Origin: Deltaproteobacteria bacterium
Lineage (GTDB): Bacteria > UBA10199 > SPLOWO2-01-44-7
Length of the DNA stretch: 38,611 nucleotides
NCBI GenBank assembly: GCA_016213065.1
Contig: JACRBV010000150.1
Coordinates: 1-38,611 of the forward strand
Direction: 5' to 3'
Shown: piece by piece, positions 18,487 through 29,500 of the stretch
Position numbering within the stretch: the first letter of the stretch is position 1
How the letters are laid out: each line of letters begins with the position of its first letter
The notes under the pieces: generated by a model
The model's database searches: none
What the model saw: only the letters and a program-made list of their open reading frames with translations
Told to the model about the DNA's origin: nothing
Translations under genes and position numbers: made by a program

Positions 18487-20112
18487 GTGAGTTCCAAAAA
18501 GAGAATTTTCCTCTATCTTCTTGCCATTATTTTTGTCGGTTGTGCACTGCGCATTCCTTCTTTGCTCGTTAATTTTGTTAATATTGATGAGAATGAAGTT
18601 GTCCTTGCCGCCAAAATTCTCACGCAGGGTGGACTTCCGTACCGTGATTACATGATCTACCAACCGCCTCTGCTTTATTATTTTTATGCTCTGGTCATGG
18701 TTCTTATTCCGACGCCGGAGCTCAGCGATTCCATTTGGTGGGTGCATGTGGCGACTTTTTTTGTGGTAGCAGGCACCTGCATCGCCATTTATTTTACGGC
18801 GAAGTCCGTTTTCGACGATCAAAGGAAGGGGCTTTTTGCGGCTCTGTTTTTTGCCATTTTTTCAACCACCTATCTTCCGCAAGACATGCTGGCGGCCAAT
18901 ATTGAGCTCATTATGATTCTGCCCATGACTCTTTGCGTCTGTTTTTTCGTCAGGGAAAAATATTTTTTGGCCGGGCTTTTTATGGGGCTGGTACTTTTGT
19001 CCAAATATCAGGGTGCCGTTTTGCTTCCGGCGCTTGGTCTTTATCTTTTAATTAAGAAACGCGGATCCGCTGTGTTTCCCATGACCGTCCTATTAATTGC
19101 GACGGCGCTTGTTTGTGCCTCGTGGGCTTATTATTTATATGCCAAAGGGGCGTGGTCTTATGCCGTTCAGTGTTTTCAATATATCCTCCATTATGCCAAG
19201 GGACCCCAGCAAAACGACTGGCTCTACATTACTCTCAAACTTTTACTGCGCACCACCTTGATAGGGATTGCCGGATTTGGGCTTTGGGCTTTTGCTCTGA
19301 AGGGCTTTCGCAAATCCTTCCATTGTCCGGAATTTTTGTTTGTCTTGTGGATCGTTTTTGGTTTTTTGGCGATCATCGCGGGCGGTAGGATGTATTTTCA
19401 TTACTATCTGATTATCTATCCGCCATTAGCCATTTTGGCGGGTGCGCAGGCGGTGGATTTTTTTGAGCGTCTGAAGCATCTTCCATTCGAAAAAACGGTG
19501 TGGCGGGTCACCATTTTTATTCTGATGTTCTCCCTGCCTGTTACGGGATTCACGGCCTACGCCACTTACAAACCTTTTCGTATCAAGTCTCCCAAGGATT
19601 ATTGGATTTATGTCGTGGATTACATTCGCGACCGGAGTGCGCCCACAGACTCCGTTTTGGTGTGGGGTTACTGTCCGCAAATTTATGTTGCATCGAATCG
19701 CAACATGGCAACCCGTTTTACCACCTCGGATTATTTGACCGGAAGAACTCCGAAAACGGCGGGTTTGGAATATGATCCCAAAACACTTAACCCTCCCTCC
19801 GTTTGGAAAAAATTATTGGGTGATTTTAAAACTCCGTCCCAAGTTATCGACTACGATACCTCCGACAATATTTTCCCGGTGGCTTGGGAATTATTTTCAC
19901 AAGATTTATCTAATAATAAACCGGAGTTGATTATTGATACGTCTCCCTCCAATTACAGAATGTATGGGCGGTATCCGATGTCCAAATTTCCCGTGCTGGA
20001 CGAATATGTTCATAAAAATTATGTCTTCGAGGCGAGTATTCGCGGAATGGATATTTACAGGAAAAAGTCGTCCGTTGTCAGAAATCAGTCGTCAGAAAAA
20101 AAACAAAGATGA
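18487..20112 (+). CDS. GT-C fold membrane glycosyltransferase, family 39-like
   Basis: This protein of about 541 residues has many transmembrane helices. The first-loop acidic motif is NIDENEVVLAAKIL, followed by the LPYRDYMIYQPPLLYYFYA segment typical of glycosyltransferase family 39/ArnT-like enzymes. A C-terminal soluble part carries VWGYCPQIYVASNR. The start is uncertain: a GTG at 18487 gives a short basic tip before the first helix, while a TTG at 18451 would overlap the divergent gene. It overlaps the downstream polyprenol-phosphate sugar synthase by ATGA, so donor and transferase are probably made together. Confidence 0.8.
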   Translation: MSSKKRIFLYLLAIIFVGCALRIPSLLVNFVNIDENEVVLAAKILTQGGLPYRDYMIYQPPLLYYFYALVMVLIPTPELSDSIWWVHVATFFVVAGTCIAIYFTAKSVFDDQRKGLFAALFFAIFSTTYLPQDMLAANIELIMILPMTLCVCFFVREKYFLAGLFMGLVLLSKYQGAVLLPALGLYLLIKKRGSAVFPMTVLLIATALVCASWAYYLYAKGAWSYAVQCFQYILHYAKGPQQNDWLYITLKLLLRTTLIGIAGFGLWAFALKGFRKSFHCPEFLFVLWIVFGFLAIIAGGRMYFHYYLIIYPPLAILAGAQAVDFFERLKHLPFEKTVWRVTIFILMFSLPVTGFTAYATYKPFRIKSPKDYWIYVVDYIRDRSAPTDSVLVWGYCPQIYVASNRNMATRFTTSDYLTGRTPKTAGLEYDPKTLNPPSVWKKLLGDFKTPSQVIDYDTSDNIFPVAWELFSQDLSNNKPELIIDTSPSNYRMYGRYPMSKFPVLDEYVHKNYVFEASIRGMDIYRKKSSVVRNQSSEKKQR

Positions 20113-20804
20113 TGACCGCCATTGTCATACCGACTTATAACGAAAAAGAGAATCTCCCGATTCTGGCGCAGAGAATTTTTGCGCTCAATCTTCCCGATGT
20201 GTATTTGATTGTGGTGGATGACAACTCTCCCGATGGAACGGGGGATGTGGCAGAGGGGCTGGTCAAAGAATACGGCAAGATTCATGTGCTTCACAGACAA
20301 GTCCGTGGTCGCGCAACGGCGGGGCTGGATGGTTTTCGTCTGGCTCTGAAAATGGGTGCCGATTTTATTGTGGAGATGGATGCGGATCTTTCGCACGATC
20401 CCAATGATATCCCAAGATTTCTGGAGGCGATTCGTTCGACGGATGTGGTCGTCGGTTCCCGTTACTCTGGCGGCGTTATCGAAAATCGAAGTTGGTTTCG
20501 CAATCGTTTGAGTGATGTCATCAATTTTTTCAACCGGTGGTTTTTGGGTTTGAAAATCAGGGATATTTCCGGCGGATATAAATGTTATCGCAGAGAAGTT
20601 TTGGCTTCCCTGAATTTTGACCGGTTTGTTTCGACCGGTTATTCAATCGGCGCGGAACTTTTATACCGGATTTCGAAAAACAAATTCAAAATGGTGGAAA
20701 TTCCGATTCATTTTCACAACCGCATCCATGGATATTCCAAATGTGATTTGCGACAGATGGTGAACTACGGATTCAAGTTGGTACAAATCCGGTTTTTCAT
20801 GTGA
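20109..20804 (+). CDS. Polyprenol-phosphate mannosyltransferase (DPM1-like, GT2)
   Basis: This 231-residue soluble GT2 enzyme transfers a sugar from a nucleotide donor to polyprenyl phosphate. It shows VIPTYNEKENL, the VVDDNSPDGTGDVA nucleotide-binding motif, the metal site MDADLSHDP, VVGSRYSGG, and ISGGYKCYRREVL. It lacks the C-terminal membrane helices of the longer bacterial forms, so it is the short dolichol-phosphate mannose synthase type. Its coupling to the upstream GT-C gene suggests a lipid-linked donor pathway for glycosylation of envelope proteins or lipids (inference). Confidence 0.9.
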   Translation: MMTAIVIPTYNEKENLPILAQRIFALNLPDVYLIVVDDNSPDGTGDVAEGLVKEYGKIHVLHRQVRGRATAGLDGFRLALKMGADFIVEMDADLSHDPNDIPRFLEAIRSTDVVVGSRYSGGVIENRSWFRNRLSDVINFFNRWFLGLKIRDISGGYKCYRREVLASLNFDRFVSTGYSIGAELLYRISKNKFKMVEIPIHFHNRIHGYSKCDLRQMVNYGFKLVQIRFFM

Positions 20805-20812
20805 ATGTTTTT

Positions 20813-20832
20813 ATGGTCCATAGTCCATGGTC
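20813..20832. repeat. GTCCATG-type heptad repeat before trpG/pabA
   Basis: Nearly three 7-base units (GGTCCAT, AGTCCAT, GGTC) end 6 bases before the ATG of the amidotransferase gene, leaving no room for a normal Shine-Dalgarno. Confidence 0.75.
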
Positions 20833-20838
20833 TTTTTT

Positions 20839-21402
20839 ATGATTCTCCTTCTCGATAACTACGATTCGTTTACCTATAATCTTTATCAGGCCGTTTCCCA
20901 TTTTGGTCAGGAGGTGAAGATTGTCCGCAACGATCAGATCACTTGTGAAGAAGCGCTGAAGTTGCAACCAACTCATATCATTTTATCTCCGGGCCCAAAA
21001 ACACCGAATGAAGCGGGCATTTGCGTGGAGCTCATTCAAAAAGTGTCGGGAAGTATTCCTCTGTTGGGAGTTTGTCTGGGACATCAAGCCATTGCGATGG
21101 CGTTTGGCGGCACGATTATCCCGTCCAGAAAAATTGTTCATGGAAAAACATCCAAGATTTTTCACAAGCACGAAGGTCTTTTTCGTAACATGGACAGCCC
21201 GTTTGAAGCGACGCGCTATCATTCTCTGGCGGTGGCAAGAGAAACATTGCCGGAGTTTCTTAAAATTACCGCCACCACCGAAGACGATGAAATCATGGGT
21301 CTGGAACATGTAAAATGGCCCCTCTTCGGCATTCAGTTCCACCCCGAATCCATCCTGACACCCGCCGGAAAACAACTCCTAGAAAATTTTTTCCAGTTCT
21401 AA
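20839..21402 (+). CDS. Anthranilate/aminodeoxychorismate synthase glutamine amidotransferase subunit
   Basis: This 187-residue class I glutaminase supplies ammonia to TrpE or PabB. It begins MILLLDNYDSFTYNL and has ILSPGPKTPNEAG, the nucleophile C79 in LLGVCLGHQAIA, RYHSLAV, and the catalytic FGIQFHPESILTP. TrpG and PabA cannot be told apart here, and no trpE, pabB or other trp gene is adjacent. A heptad repeat lies directly upstream of the start, and no Shine-Dalgarno is visible. Confidence 0.92.
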   Translation: MILLLDNYDSFTYNLYQAVSHFGQEVKIVRNDQITCEEALKLQPTHIILSPGPKTPNEAGICVELIQKVSGSIPLLGVCLGHQAIAMAFGGTIIPSRKIVHGKTSKIFHKHEGLFRNMDSPFEATRYHSLAVARETLPEFLKITATTEDDEIMGLEHVKWPLFGIQFHPESILTPAGKQLLENFFQF

Positions 21403-21449
21403 CGCATTCCGCCTTGATCTCTTTTTTCTTTTAGTTAAAGGAACCGCCC

Positions 21450-21773
21450 GTGGAATTCTTTCAGACCATTCGGGAAAAGATGTTTCAGCAGACTTTGGCA
21501 TCATTGCCAAAAGGGTTTCCCCAATATACGGCCGAGCAAGAGGCTTTCCGTTCTTCCTTTCAAAAATTGCTGACAGACGACAATTTGAAGATGGTTCTCT
21601 TTCCAAAAGCTCCTCTGTGCGATGCTGATAAAGCGGTTGTAAAAGAATTTGCGAGAAAAATTAAACAGGATTCTGCTTCGGAAGAGGAGTTTCAGAATAA
21701 AGGTATTATGACGGTATATGAACCCATTGTGCCGGCAGAAGATCTCTATCTTCTTGCGAGTCTCTATTTGTAG
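21450..21773 (+). CDS. Hypothetical protein, N-terminal part of a gene split by an insertion
   Basis: This 107-residue protein is not recognised. It starts with GTG at 21450 preceded by AAAGGAA at good distance. It is mostly helical and charged and ends EDLYLLASLYL at a TAG. The same reading frame continues without another stop through a hairpin-rich stretch into the next open frame, where an IYLLPASVSDSM segment resembles the LYLLAS end of this one. It is most simply the N-terminal half of one gene of about 270 codons carrying a 210-base insertion. Confidence 0.6.
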   Translation: MEFFQTIREKMFQQTLASLPKGFPQYTAEQEAFRSSFQKLLTDDNLKMVLFPKAPLCDADKAVVKEFARKIKQDSASEEEFQNKGIMTVYEPIVPAEDLYLLASLYL

Positions 21774-21970
21774 GGGCTTGCGTCGCCCCCTCCACCGGCA
21801 AAGCCGGCGGAGCCTCCCCCTCACGTTCGCTTTGCTCACTCGGTAGATTCCCACGGGCAAGCCCGCAGAGTACCATGCGCTTGCGCATGGGTGAATGCTT
21901 CCTTTTCTCGCGCAAAGCGCGTTTTCAAAAGTGCCACGGGCTTGCCCGTGGGAATCTATCTGTTGCCGGC
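21761..21970. mobile_element. 210-bp hairpin-rich insertion (MITE/REP-like) inside a hypothetical gene
   Basis: The stretch contains several perfect hairpins, including GGCTTGCC-type arms. A perfect 22-base inverted repeat has arms at 21844-21865 and 21937-21958. Its flanks 21744-21760 and 21954-21970 form an imperfect direct repeat exactly 210 bases apart, so the reading frame is kept. The piece GCCCCCTCC-A/C-CGGCAAAG recurs at the end of the window inside holA. Confidence 0.6.
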
Positions 21971-22436
21971 CTCAGTAAGTGATTCAATGGCCACTGCAGG
22001 TCATCCGGAAGAATATAAAGAAACAAGACCCCATATTGAAGACTCCAGATTATGCCGACTGCCTTCAGAAAAACTCGCAACCTTTGCGTACTATTCCGCG
22101 ATGAGTGCATTTGGATTTGGCTCTAGCATGGTGATGGGTGTGACAAGAGAGGAGAGCGGTTTTCAATTTCATTTAGAACCCTCCTGTGTGACAGCTCAAA
22201 ATGAAGAATTAAAAACAGAAAATGTAGTCCGGTTTGATGGGATGCAAGTTTATTTGCCTGTTACTATCGAACAAGACGGAGTCAAAAAAGAAAGAACTCT
22301 TGCACTATCTGGAAGTGTCGGTCTTTGGGCGGGAGCTTCTTCGTGGGCCATGAAACATTTTGTTTCCGCAAAAATCAAAAGAACCGGTTACGCGTGCGGC
22401 CCCGCCACAGAAATTTTGGCTGTTATTAAAAGATAA
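21891..22436 (+). CDS. Hypothetical protein, C-terminal part of the split gene
   Basis: This open frame of 181 codons is in the same phase as 21450-21773. Its first 25 or so codons lie in the hairpin-rich insert. From ASVSDSMATAGHPEEYKE onward it looks like ordinary coding sequence. It has a Gly/Ser-rich central region (AFGFGSSMVMGV) and ends YACGPATEILAVIKR. No family was recognised. It has no Shine-Dalgarno of its own, so expression would need readthrough of the TAG at 21771 or internal initiation. It converges with the methyltransferase gene. Confidence 0.5.
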   Translation: MNASFSRAKRVFKSATGLPVGIYLLPASVSDSMATAGHPEEYKETRPHIEDSRLCRLPSEKLATFAYYSAMSAFGFGSSMVMGVTREESGFQFHLEPSCVTAQNEELKTENVVRFDGMQVYLPVTIEQDGVKKERTLALSGSVGLWAGASSWAMKHFVSAKIKRTGYACGPATEILAVIKR

Positions 22437-22451
22437 ATGAATTAATAATTG

Positions 22452-23288
22452 TTATTTCATGCCGCTTACAACTGTTATTGGATTAATTGCCACAAGCGTC
22501 GGATCTCTTTTTATTTCATCGAGAACGGAGATGAATTCAGCTAGGTCTTCTTTGGAAAAGTATTCAGGCATGGCTTTATGATTAGTTTCCGCAATACTTT
22601 TAAAAAAACTGTAAAAAGTTTCCGACTCCATCTCAATGGAAGAGTACCATTGTTTGATATCGAGCTTTATATTTTTAAATCCGTTTTTTAGGAGGATGTG
22701 CGGCAATATCCTGCCAATGTTTCTATCGGCACCTTGTTCTCCACATCTTTTGGCATACGCACGAAACAGTTTATACCAACCCTTTCTTTCAGGGAAAGTA
22801 TGCACTCCAAAATCCATTAAATCTGTAATTATCATACGGGAACCTTTGCTTAACAAACCATAACTCCACGAGATTACATCCTCTCTATTTGGCATTAGAT
22901 AAAGCGAAAGCCTTGCTGTTATCAAATCAAAATCCGCGTTGACTCGATCCGTTGGACACCTGTCCTTGACAAGTCTAACATTGGGTAATTGATTTTCTTT
23001 TATTAATTCTTCCGCCACTCTGATTAGCGGTTCACTGACCTCAATACCGGTAAACATTTTTTCTGGATAACGTTTAGCAAGTCTCAAAAGGAAATACGCA
23101 TTGCCCGTCCCGATATCCAAAATATTTCTGGCATTTTTAAGGCCATGTTCTTCAAGACATAGGACTTCTTTGGGCCATGCCACATCCACCTGTGCTCTCA
23201 GTTGGTTGTCCATTTCAGATGTTAAATGTATAGCGTCCAAGTCTTCAAAATAGTTTCGCATAGAGAACTTAATTACATCTTGCTCCAC
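22452..23288 (-). CDS. Class I SAM-dependent methyltransferase
   Basis: This 278-residue protein has a Rossmann methyltransferase core: motif I ILDIGTGNAYFLLRLA (about residues 56-71), the acidic ribose-binding GIEVSEPLIRVAEEL, motif II-like ADFDLITARLSLYLM and SKGSRMIITDLMDFG. The C-terminal third is probably a lid domain. The substrate is unknown. The gene is markedly AT-rich compared with its guaB neighbour, which would fit horizontal acquisition. It is divergent from guaB. Confidence 0.8.
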   Translation of the reverse strand: MEQDVIKFSMRNYFEDLDAIHLTSEMDNQLRAQVDVAWPKEVLCLEEHGLKNARNILDIGTGNAYFLLRLAKRYPEKMFTGIEVSEPLIRVAEELIKENQLPNVRLVKDRCPTDRVNADFDLITARLSLYLMPNREDVISWSYGLLSKGSRMIITDLMDFGVHTFPERKGWYKLFRAYAKRCGEQGADRNIGRILPHILLKNGFKNIKLDIKQWYSSIEMESETFYSFFKSIAETNHKAMPEYFSKEDLAEFISVLDEIKRDPTLVAINPITVVSGMK

Positions 23289-23326
23289 CCATTGACAATT
23301 TTATTTTTGTTGAGTAGGGAGTCGCC

Positions 23327-24787
23327 ATGTCAGAGTCCCCCATACAAGCTTATACATTTGATGATGTGTTGTTGCTCCCGGGCGAGAGCCAGATTTTGCC
23401 GTCAGAGGCGGATCTTTCCACTTATTTCACTCCCAAAATTCGATTAGCAATTCCAATAATTAGCGCCGCCATGGACACGGTTACGGAAGCCCAAACCGCC
23501 ATTGCAATGGCGCAAGCGGGCGGTCTTGGTGTGATCCATCGCAACTGGTCTCCCGAAGAACAATCTCAAGAGGTGAGTCGCGTGAAAAAGTCGGAAGGGG
23601 GGATGGTGATTCATCCTGTCACCGTGGAACCCGACCAACCTTTGGCAGAAGTGCTCCGTCTGAAAAAAGAATCGGGCATTTCCGGTTTTTGTGTGGTGAA
23701 GGAAGGAAAACTCGTGGGACTTTTGAGTCACCGCGATTTTCAGTTCGAAGAAGATCTGACCCGTCCCGTGAAAAAATGCATGACTCCCGCTGAGAAATTG
23801 ATCACCGCCAAAGAAGGCATCCAGATGGATGAAGCGCAACGCCTTCTTCATGAACACCGCATTGAAAAATTGCCGATTGTTGATGACCATTTTAATTTGA
23901 AGGGATTGATTACCATTAAAGATTTGGAAAAATCGCGCAGGTATCCCCATGCCACCAAAGACGCGTTGGGAAGATTGCGCGTTGCCGCGGGTATTGGCAC
24001 AGGTCCCAAAGAAATTGAGCGCGCGGGTCATTTGCTCGACGCCGGTGTTGATTGTGTCGTGATTGATACCGCTCACGGTCATACCAAGCTGGTTATGGAA
24101 ACCGTGAAAGCCTTTCTGAAAAATTATCCGAGCGCGGAAATTGTTGCGGGTAATGTGGCCACGGAAGAGGGCGCGCTGTCTCTCATCAAAGCCGGTGTGC
24201 ATGCCGTGAAGGTGGGTATGGGACCGGGTTCCATTTGTACCACGCGCATTGTCGCGGGCGTTGGGGTGCCGCAATTAAGTGCGGTGCAGTGGGCCAACGT
24301 CGCTTCCGCGTCTGCCGGCATTCCCGTCATTGCCGACGGTGGTATCAAATTTTCCGGAGATATTGTGAAGGCGTTGGCGGCCGGTGCTTCCACCGTGATG
24401 ATTGGCTCTCTGTTTGCCGGAACGGATGAATCTCCGGGCGATATGGTGCTTTATCAGGGAAGAACCTACAAAGTTTATCGCGGCATGGGATCTCTTTCTG
24501 CCATGCAGACCGGCGGGCGAGATCGTTATTTTCAACAAAATGTTGCGTTGCAAAAATTGGTGCCCGAAGGAATTGAAGGACGTGTTCCCACTCGCGGTCG
24601 TCTCACTGAAGTGGTGCATCAATTGGTTGGAGGCATTCGCGCGGGCATGGGCTATGTGGGCGCACCCAGTATTCCGGAATTAAAAAAGAAGGGACGTTTT
24701 GTCCGCATCTCACCGGCCGGTTTGAAAGAATCGCACGTGCACGATGTAATCATCACGCAAGAAGCACCCAATTATCGTTTGGAATAG
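23327..24787 (+). CDS. guaB: IMP dehydrogenase
   Basis: IMPDH oxidises IMP to XMP with NAD, the first step of guanine nucleotide synthesis. The 486-residue product has the [12 protein letters not shown] start and a CBS pair (about residues 93-200; [23 protein letters not shown]). The catalytic Cys lies in [20 protein letters not shown], and the flap has GGRDRYFQ. The ATG at 23327 has GGAG 5 bases upstream, and a TTGACA is present at 23293. It precedes guaA, so the two GMP steps are consecutive. Confidence 0.97.
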   Translation: MSESPIQAYTFDDVLLLPGESQILPSEADLSTYFTPKIRLAIPIISAAMDTVTEAQTAIAMAQAGGLGVIHRNWSPEEQSQEVSRVKKSEGGMVIHPVTVEPDQPLAEVLRLKKESGISGFCVVKEGKLVGLLSHRDFQFEEDLTRPVKKCMTPAEKLITAKEGIQMDEAQRLLHEHRIEKLPIVDDHFNLKGLITIKDLEKSRRYPHATKDALGRLRVAAGIGTGPKEIERAGHLLDAGVDCVVIDTAHGHTKLVMETVKAFLKNYPSAEIVAGNVATEEGALSLIKAGVHAVKVGMGPGSICTTRIVAGVGVPQLSAVQWANVASASAGIPVIADGGIKFSGDIVKALAAGASTVMIGSLFAGTDESPGDMVLYQGRTYKVYRGMGSLSAMQTGGRDRYFQQNVALQKLVPEGIEGRVPTRGRLTEVVHQLVGGIRAGMGYVGAPSIPELKKKGRFVRISPAGLKESHVHDVIITQEAPNYRLE

Positions 24788-24817
24788 GAGAAAAGATTAA
24801 AAATCAAAAAATGAGCT

Positions 24818-24927
24818 CTCTAAAAACCCTGCTTGTCATCCTGAACGAAGTGAAGGATCTACTTGATAACAATGTGGATTCTTCGCTTCTCTCAGAATGA
24901 CAAACTATGTTTCATAGGTTTTTAGAG
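24818..24927. repeat. Nested inverted repeat element in the guaB-guaA gap
   Basis: An 11-base perfect inverted repeat (CTCTAAAAACC at 24818-24828 with GGTTTTTAGAG at 24917-24927) encloses a GTCATCCTGAACGAAG... REP-like imperfect inverted repeat (about 24833-24902). Heptad-like A-rich pieces flank it on both sides. It looks like a MITE or REP-type element. If transcribed, it would fold into a long stem. Confidence 0.65.
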
Positions 24928-24972
24928 GTGCCAAAATTTTGATATTTAATTTTTAATTTTTGGAGTTTAACT

Positions 24973-26520
<1,548 letters not shown>

Positions 26521-26526
26521 AGGTTC

Positions 26527-29500
26527 ATGCACCACAGCGACTTTGTTCATTTGCATCTTCATACCTACTACAGTCTCCTCGATGGGGCGTGTCCGATTCA
26601 GGCGCTTGCCGACAAAGTTCATGATTTGAAAATGCCTGCGGTGGCGATGACCGATCACGGTAATCTTTTTGGGGCGATCGAATTTTATCAGATCATGTCG
26701 AAAAAGGGGATCAAGCCGGTCATCGGTTGTGAAACTTATCTTATGACGGCCGGTTCGCGGCACAAAAAAGATACTTCGGGCGAAGGTTTTTTGTCTCACA
26801 TTACGCTTCTTTCAAAAAACAGAACCGGTTATCAAAATCTTTGCCGCCTCGTGAGCGCCGGACACTTGGAAGGGTTTTATTACAAACCGCGCATCGATAA
26901 AGAATTGTTTGAGCAATATAGCAGTGATCTCATCGCGTTGTCCGGGTGTTTGCGCGGTGAAATTCCCATGCTTCTGCAACGCGGAAATTTCGAAGGAGCC
27001 AAACAGGCGGCCCAGTATTATTCAAAACTTTTGGGAGAGGGAAATTTTTATCTCGAACTCACCGATTGCGGCATGCAGGAGCAGATCAACGTTCGTGAAG
27101 GGCTTTTAAGATTGGCCAAAGAGGTGGGGCTTCCCCTCGTCGCAACAAACGATGTTCATTATCTCCGGCAGGAAGGCTCTGCGGCACACGATGCGCTGGT
27201 TTGCATCCAGACCGGAAAACTGCTCTCCGACACGAACCGGATGAAAATGGATTCGGATCAGCTCTATCTCAAATCCGCGGAGGAGATGAAGGCGCTGTTT
27301 TCCGACGCACCCGAGGCGATTTCCAATTCCGTTTCCATCGCTGAAAAATGCAATCTCGAACTTGATTTCAAGACCTATCATTTCCCGCGCTTTCAGGTCC
27401 CTGACCAAAAAGATTTGCCGACTTATTTAACGGATCAGACGTCGCAGGGATTTGAAAAACGTTGGAAGGAAATTGAAATTCGTTTTGCCAGTTCTGAAAC
27501 GAAACCTTCAAGGGCGCTTTATCTGAAACGTCTCCACTCCGAATTGGAGATGATTAAAAAAACCGGTTTCGCCGGATATTTTTTGATCGTGGCGGACTTC
27601 ATAAGTTACGCCAAATCGCAAGGCATTCCCGTGGGCCCCGGGCGCGGTTCTGCGGCCGGTTCACTCGTGGTTTATTGTCTGGGAATTACCGACATCGACC
27701 CCGTGGAACATCATCTTTTGTTTGAGCGCTTCATCAATCCGGAGCGTGTAACTCAACCCGATATGGATATCGATTTTTGCATGCGTCGTCGCGATGAGGT
27801 TTTGCAATATGTGACGAAAAAATATGGCAACGTTTCGCAAATCATCACGTTTGGAAAAATGAAAGCCCGCGCCGTGGTGCGCGATGTGGGTCGCGTGATG
27901 GGAGTGCCGTATGGAGATGTCGATCGTCTTGCGAAATTAATTCCAAATGTTTTGGGAATGACACTGGAACTGGCTTTGAAAACCGAACCGCAGTTGAAAG
28001 ATCTTGCCGAAAAAGATGAAAAGATAAAAAAACTGATTGAAGTGGCCAAAATGCTCGAAGGTTTTCCGCGCCACGCCTCCACGCACGCCGCCGGTGTGGT
28101 GATTTCCGATCAACCGCTTGTCAATTTTCTTCCGCTCTATCGCGGTCAACATGATGAAACGGTGACTCAATACGATATGAAGGCCGTGGAAAAAGTGGGT
28201 CTCATCAAATTCGACTTTTTGGGACTCAAAACACTCACCGTTCTGGACGACACGATAAAACTGATCGAAAAAAATCACGGGAAAAAAATAGATTTGTCCA
28301 CGTTGCCCCTCGATGATCCGCTCGTTTATAAAATTCTTGGAGAAGCCGACACCTCCGGTGTTTTCCAGCTTGAATCTTCCGGGATGACCGATCTTGTGGC
28401 GAAGCTTAAACCAAACCGCTTTGCCGACCTCATCGCGTTAGTGGCTCTTTTCCGCCCGGGTCCTCTGGGCTCCGGCATGGTTGATGATTTTATTGCGAGA
28501 AAACACGGGCGCACTCCGATCCGTTATGAACTCCCTCAACTCGAAGAAATTTTGGCCGACACTTACGGCATCATTTTATATCAGGAACAGGTGATGCAAA
28601 TCGCAAGTAGGCTTGCCAATTTCAATCTAGGAGATGCCGACATTTTGCGCCGTGCCATGGGAAAAAAGAATGCCGAAGAGATGGCAAAGCAACGTCAGCA
28701 ATTTTTGTCCGGCGCCAAGGCCAATAAAATCCCCGCGCACAAAGCGGAAAAGATTTTTGATCTGATGGCCAAATTTGCCGAATACGGTTTCAATAAATGC
28801 GTTGTTGGAGAAACGGAACTGGTGGATGCCGTGACGGGTGAGATTTTTACAGTGGAAGATTTGGTAAGAGAGGGGCCCGGCCGAAAAATTTTCAGCTGTG
28901 ACGAAAAATTCAAAATAGTTCCGCGAAAAATTGAGGCAGTGATTTCTAATGGAAAGAAAAAAGTTTTTTTATTGAGAACCCGATTGGGTTATCAAATCCG
29001 GGCCACGGCCAACCACCCGTTTTTAGCTTTGGATGGCTGGAAGCATCTGAAAGAATTAAAGATAGGAGACAGGATTGCCACGCCCAGACGGTTATTTGTC
29101 AATACTCAGGAGGAATGGCCGGAGCACGAAGTTATTTCATTGGCATGGTTGATCTCGGAGGGTAATACCTGTCACCCCAATTCGTTGTATTTCTATAATA
29201 ATGATATTTCCCTTGTGAAGGATTTTGCGGCCCATATTGAAAAGTTTCCGTTCACCAAAGCACGGTGTTATCAGTGCAAAAATGGTCGTTGGGAAGTCTG
29301 TGCCAATACAGGGGTTCGGCTTCAGGCGGACACGGCCAGAAAGCGCGGACATCCCAGCAGGTCCGGTGCGTTTATTTGGGCTCAAAAATTGGGTCTGATT
29401 GGAAAGAAGGCTCGCGAGAAATCTATTCCTCAACAAGTATTTCGGCTGTCCCCGCGGCAATTAGCTATTTTTTTGGGTCGGCTCTGGTCTGGAGACGGTT

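Noticed and set aside
18457-18822. N-terminal extension of the minus-strand glycosyltransferase to 644 residues
   Set aside because: The extra 122 residues are charged, non-membrane and antisense to the neighbouring glycosyltransferase. The first membrane helix begins right after the ATG at 18456.
23444-24274. 276-codon open frame on the minus strand opposite guaB
   Set aside because: It lies wholly antisense to the catalytic domain of IMP dehydrogenase, has a His/Phe/Arg-rich composition typical of antisense frames, and shows no motif. Similar long antisense frames opposite guaA (25018-25791, 25981-26799) and pyrG (6609-7172) were dropped for the same reason.
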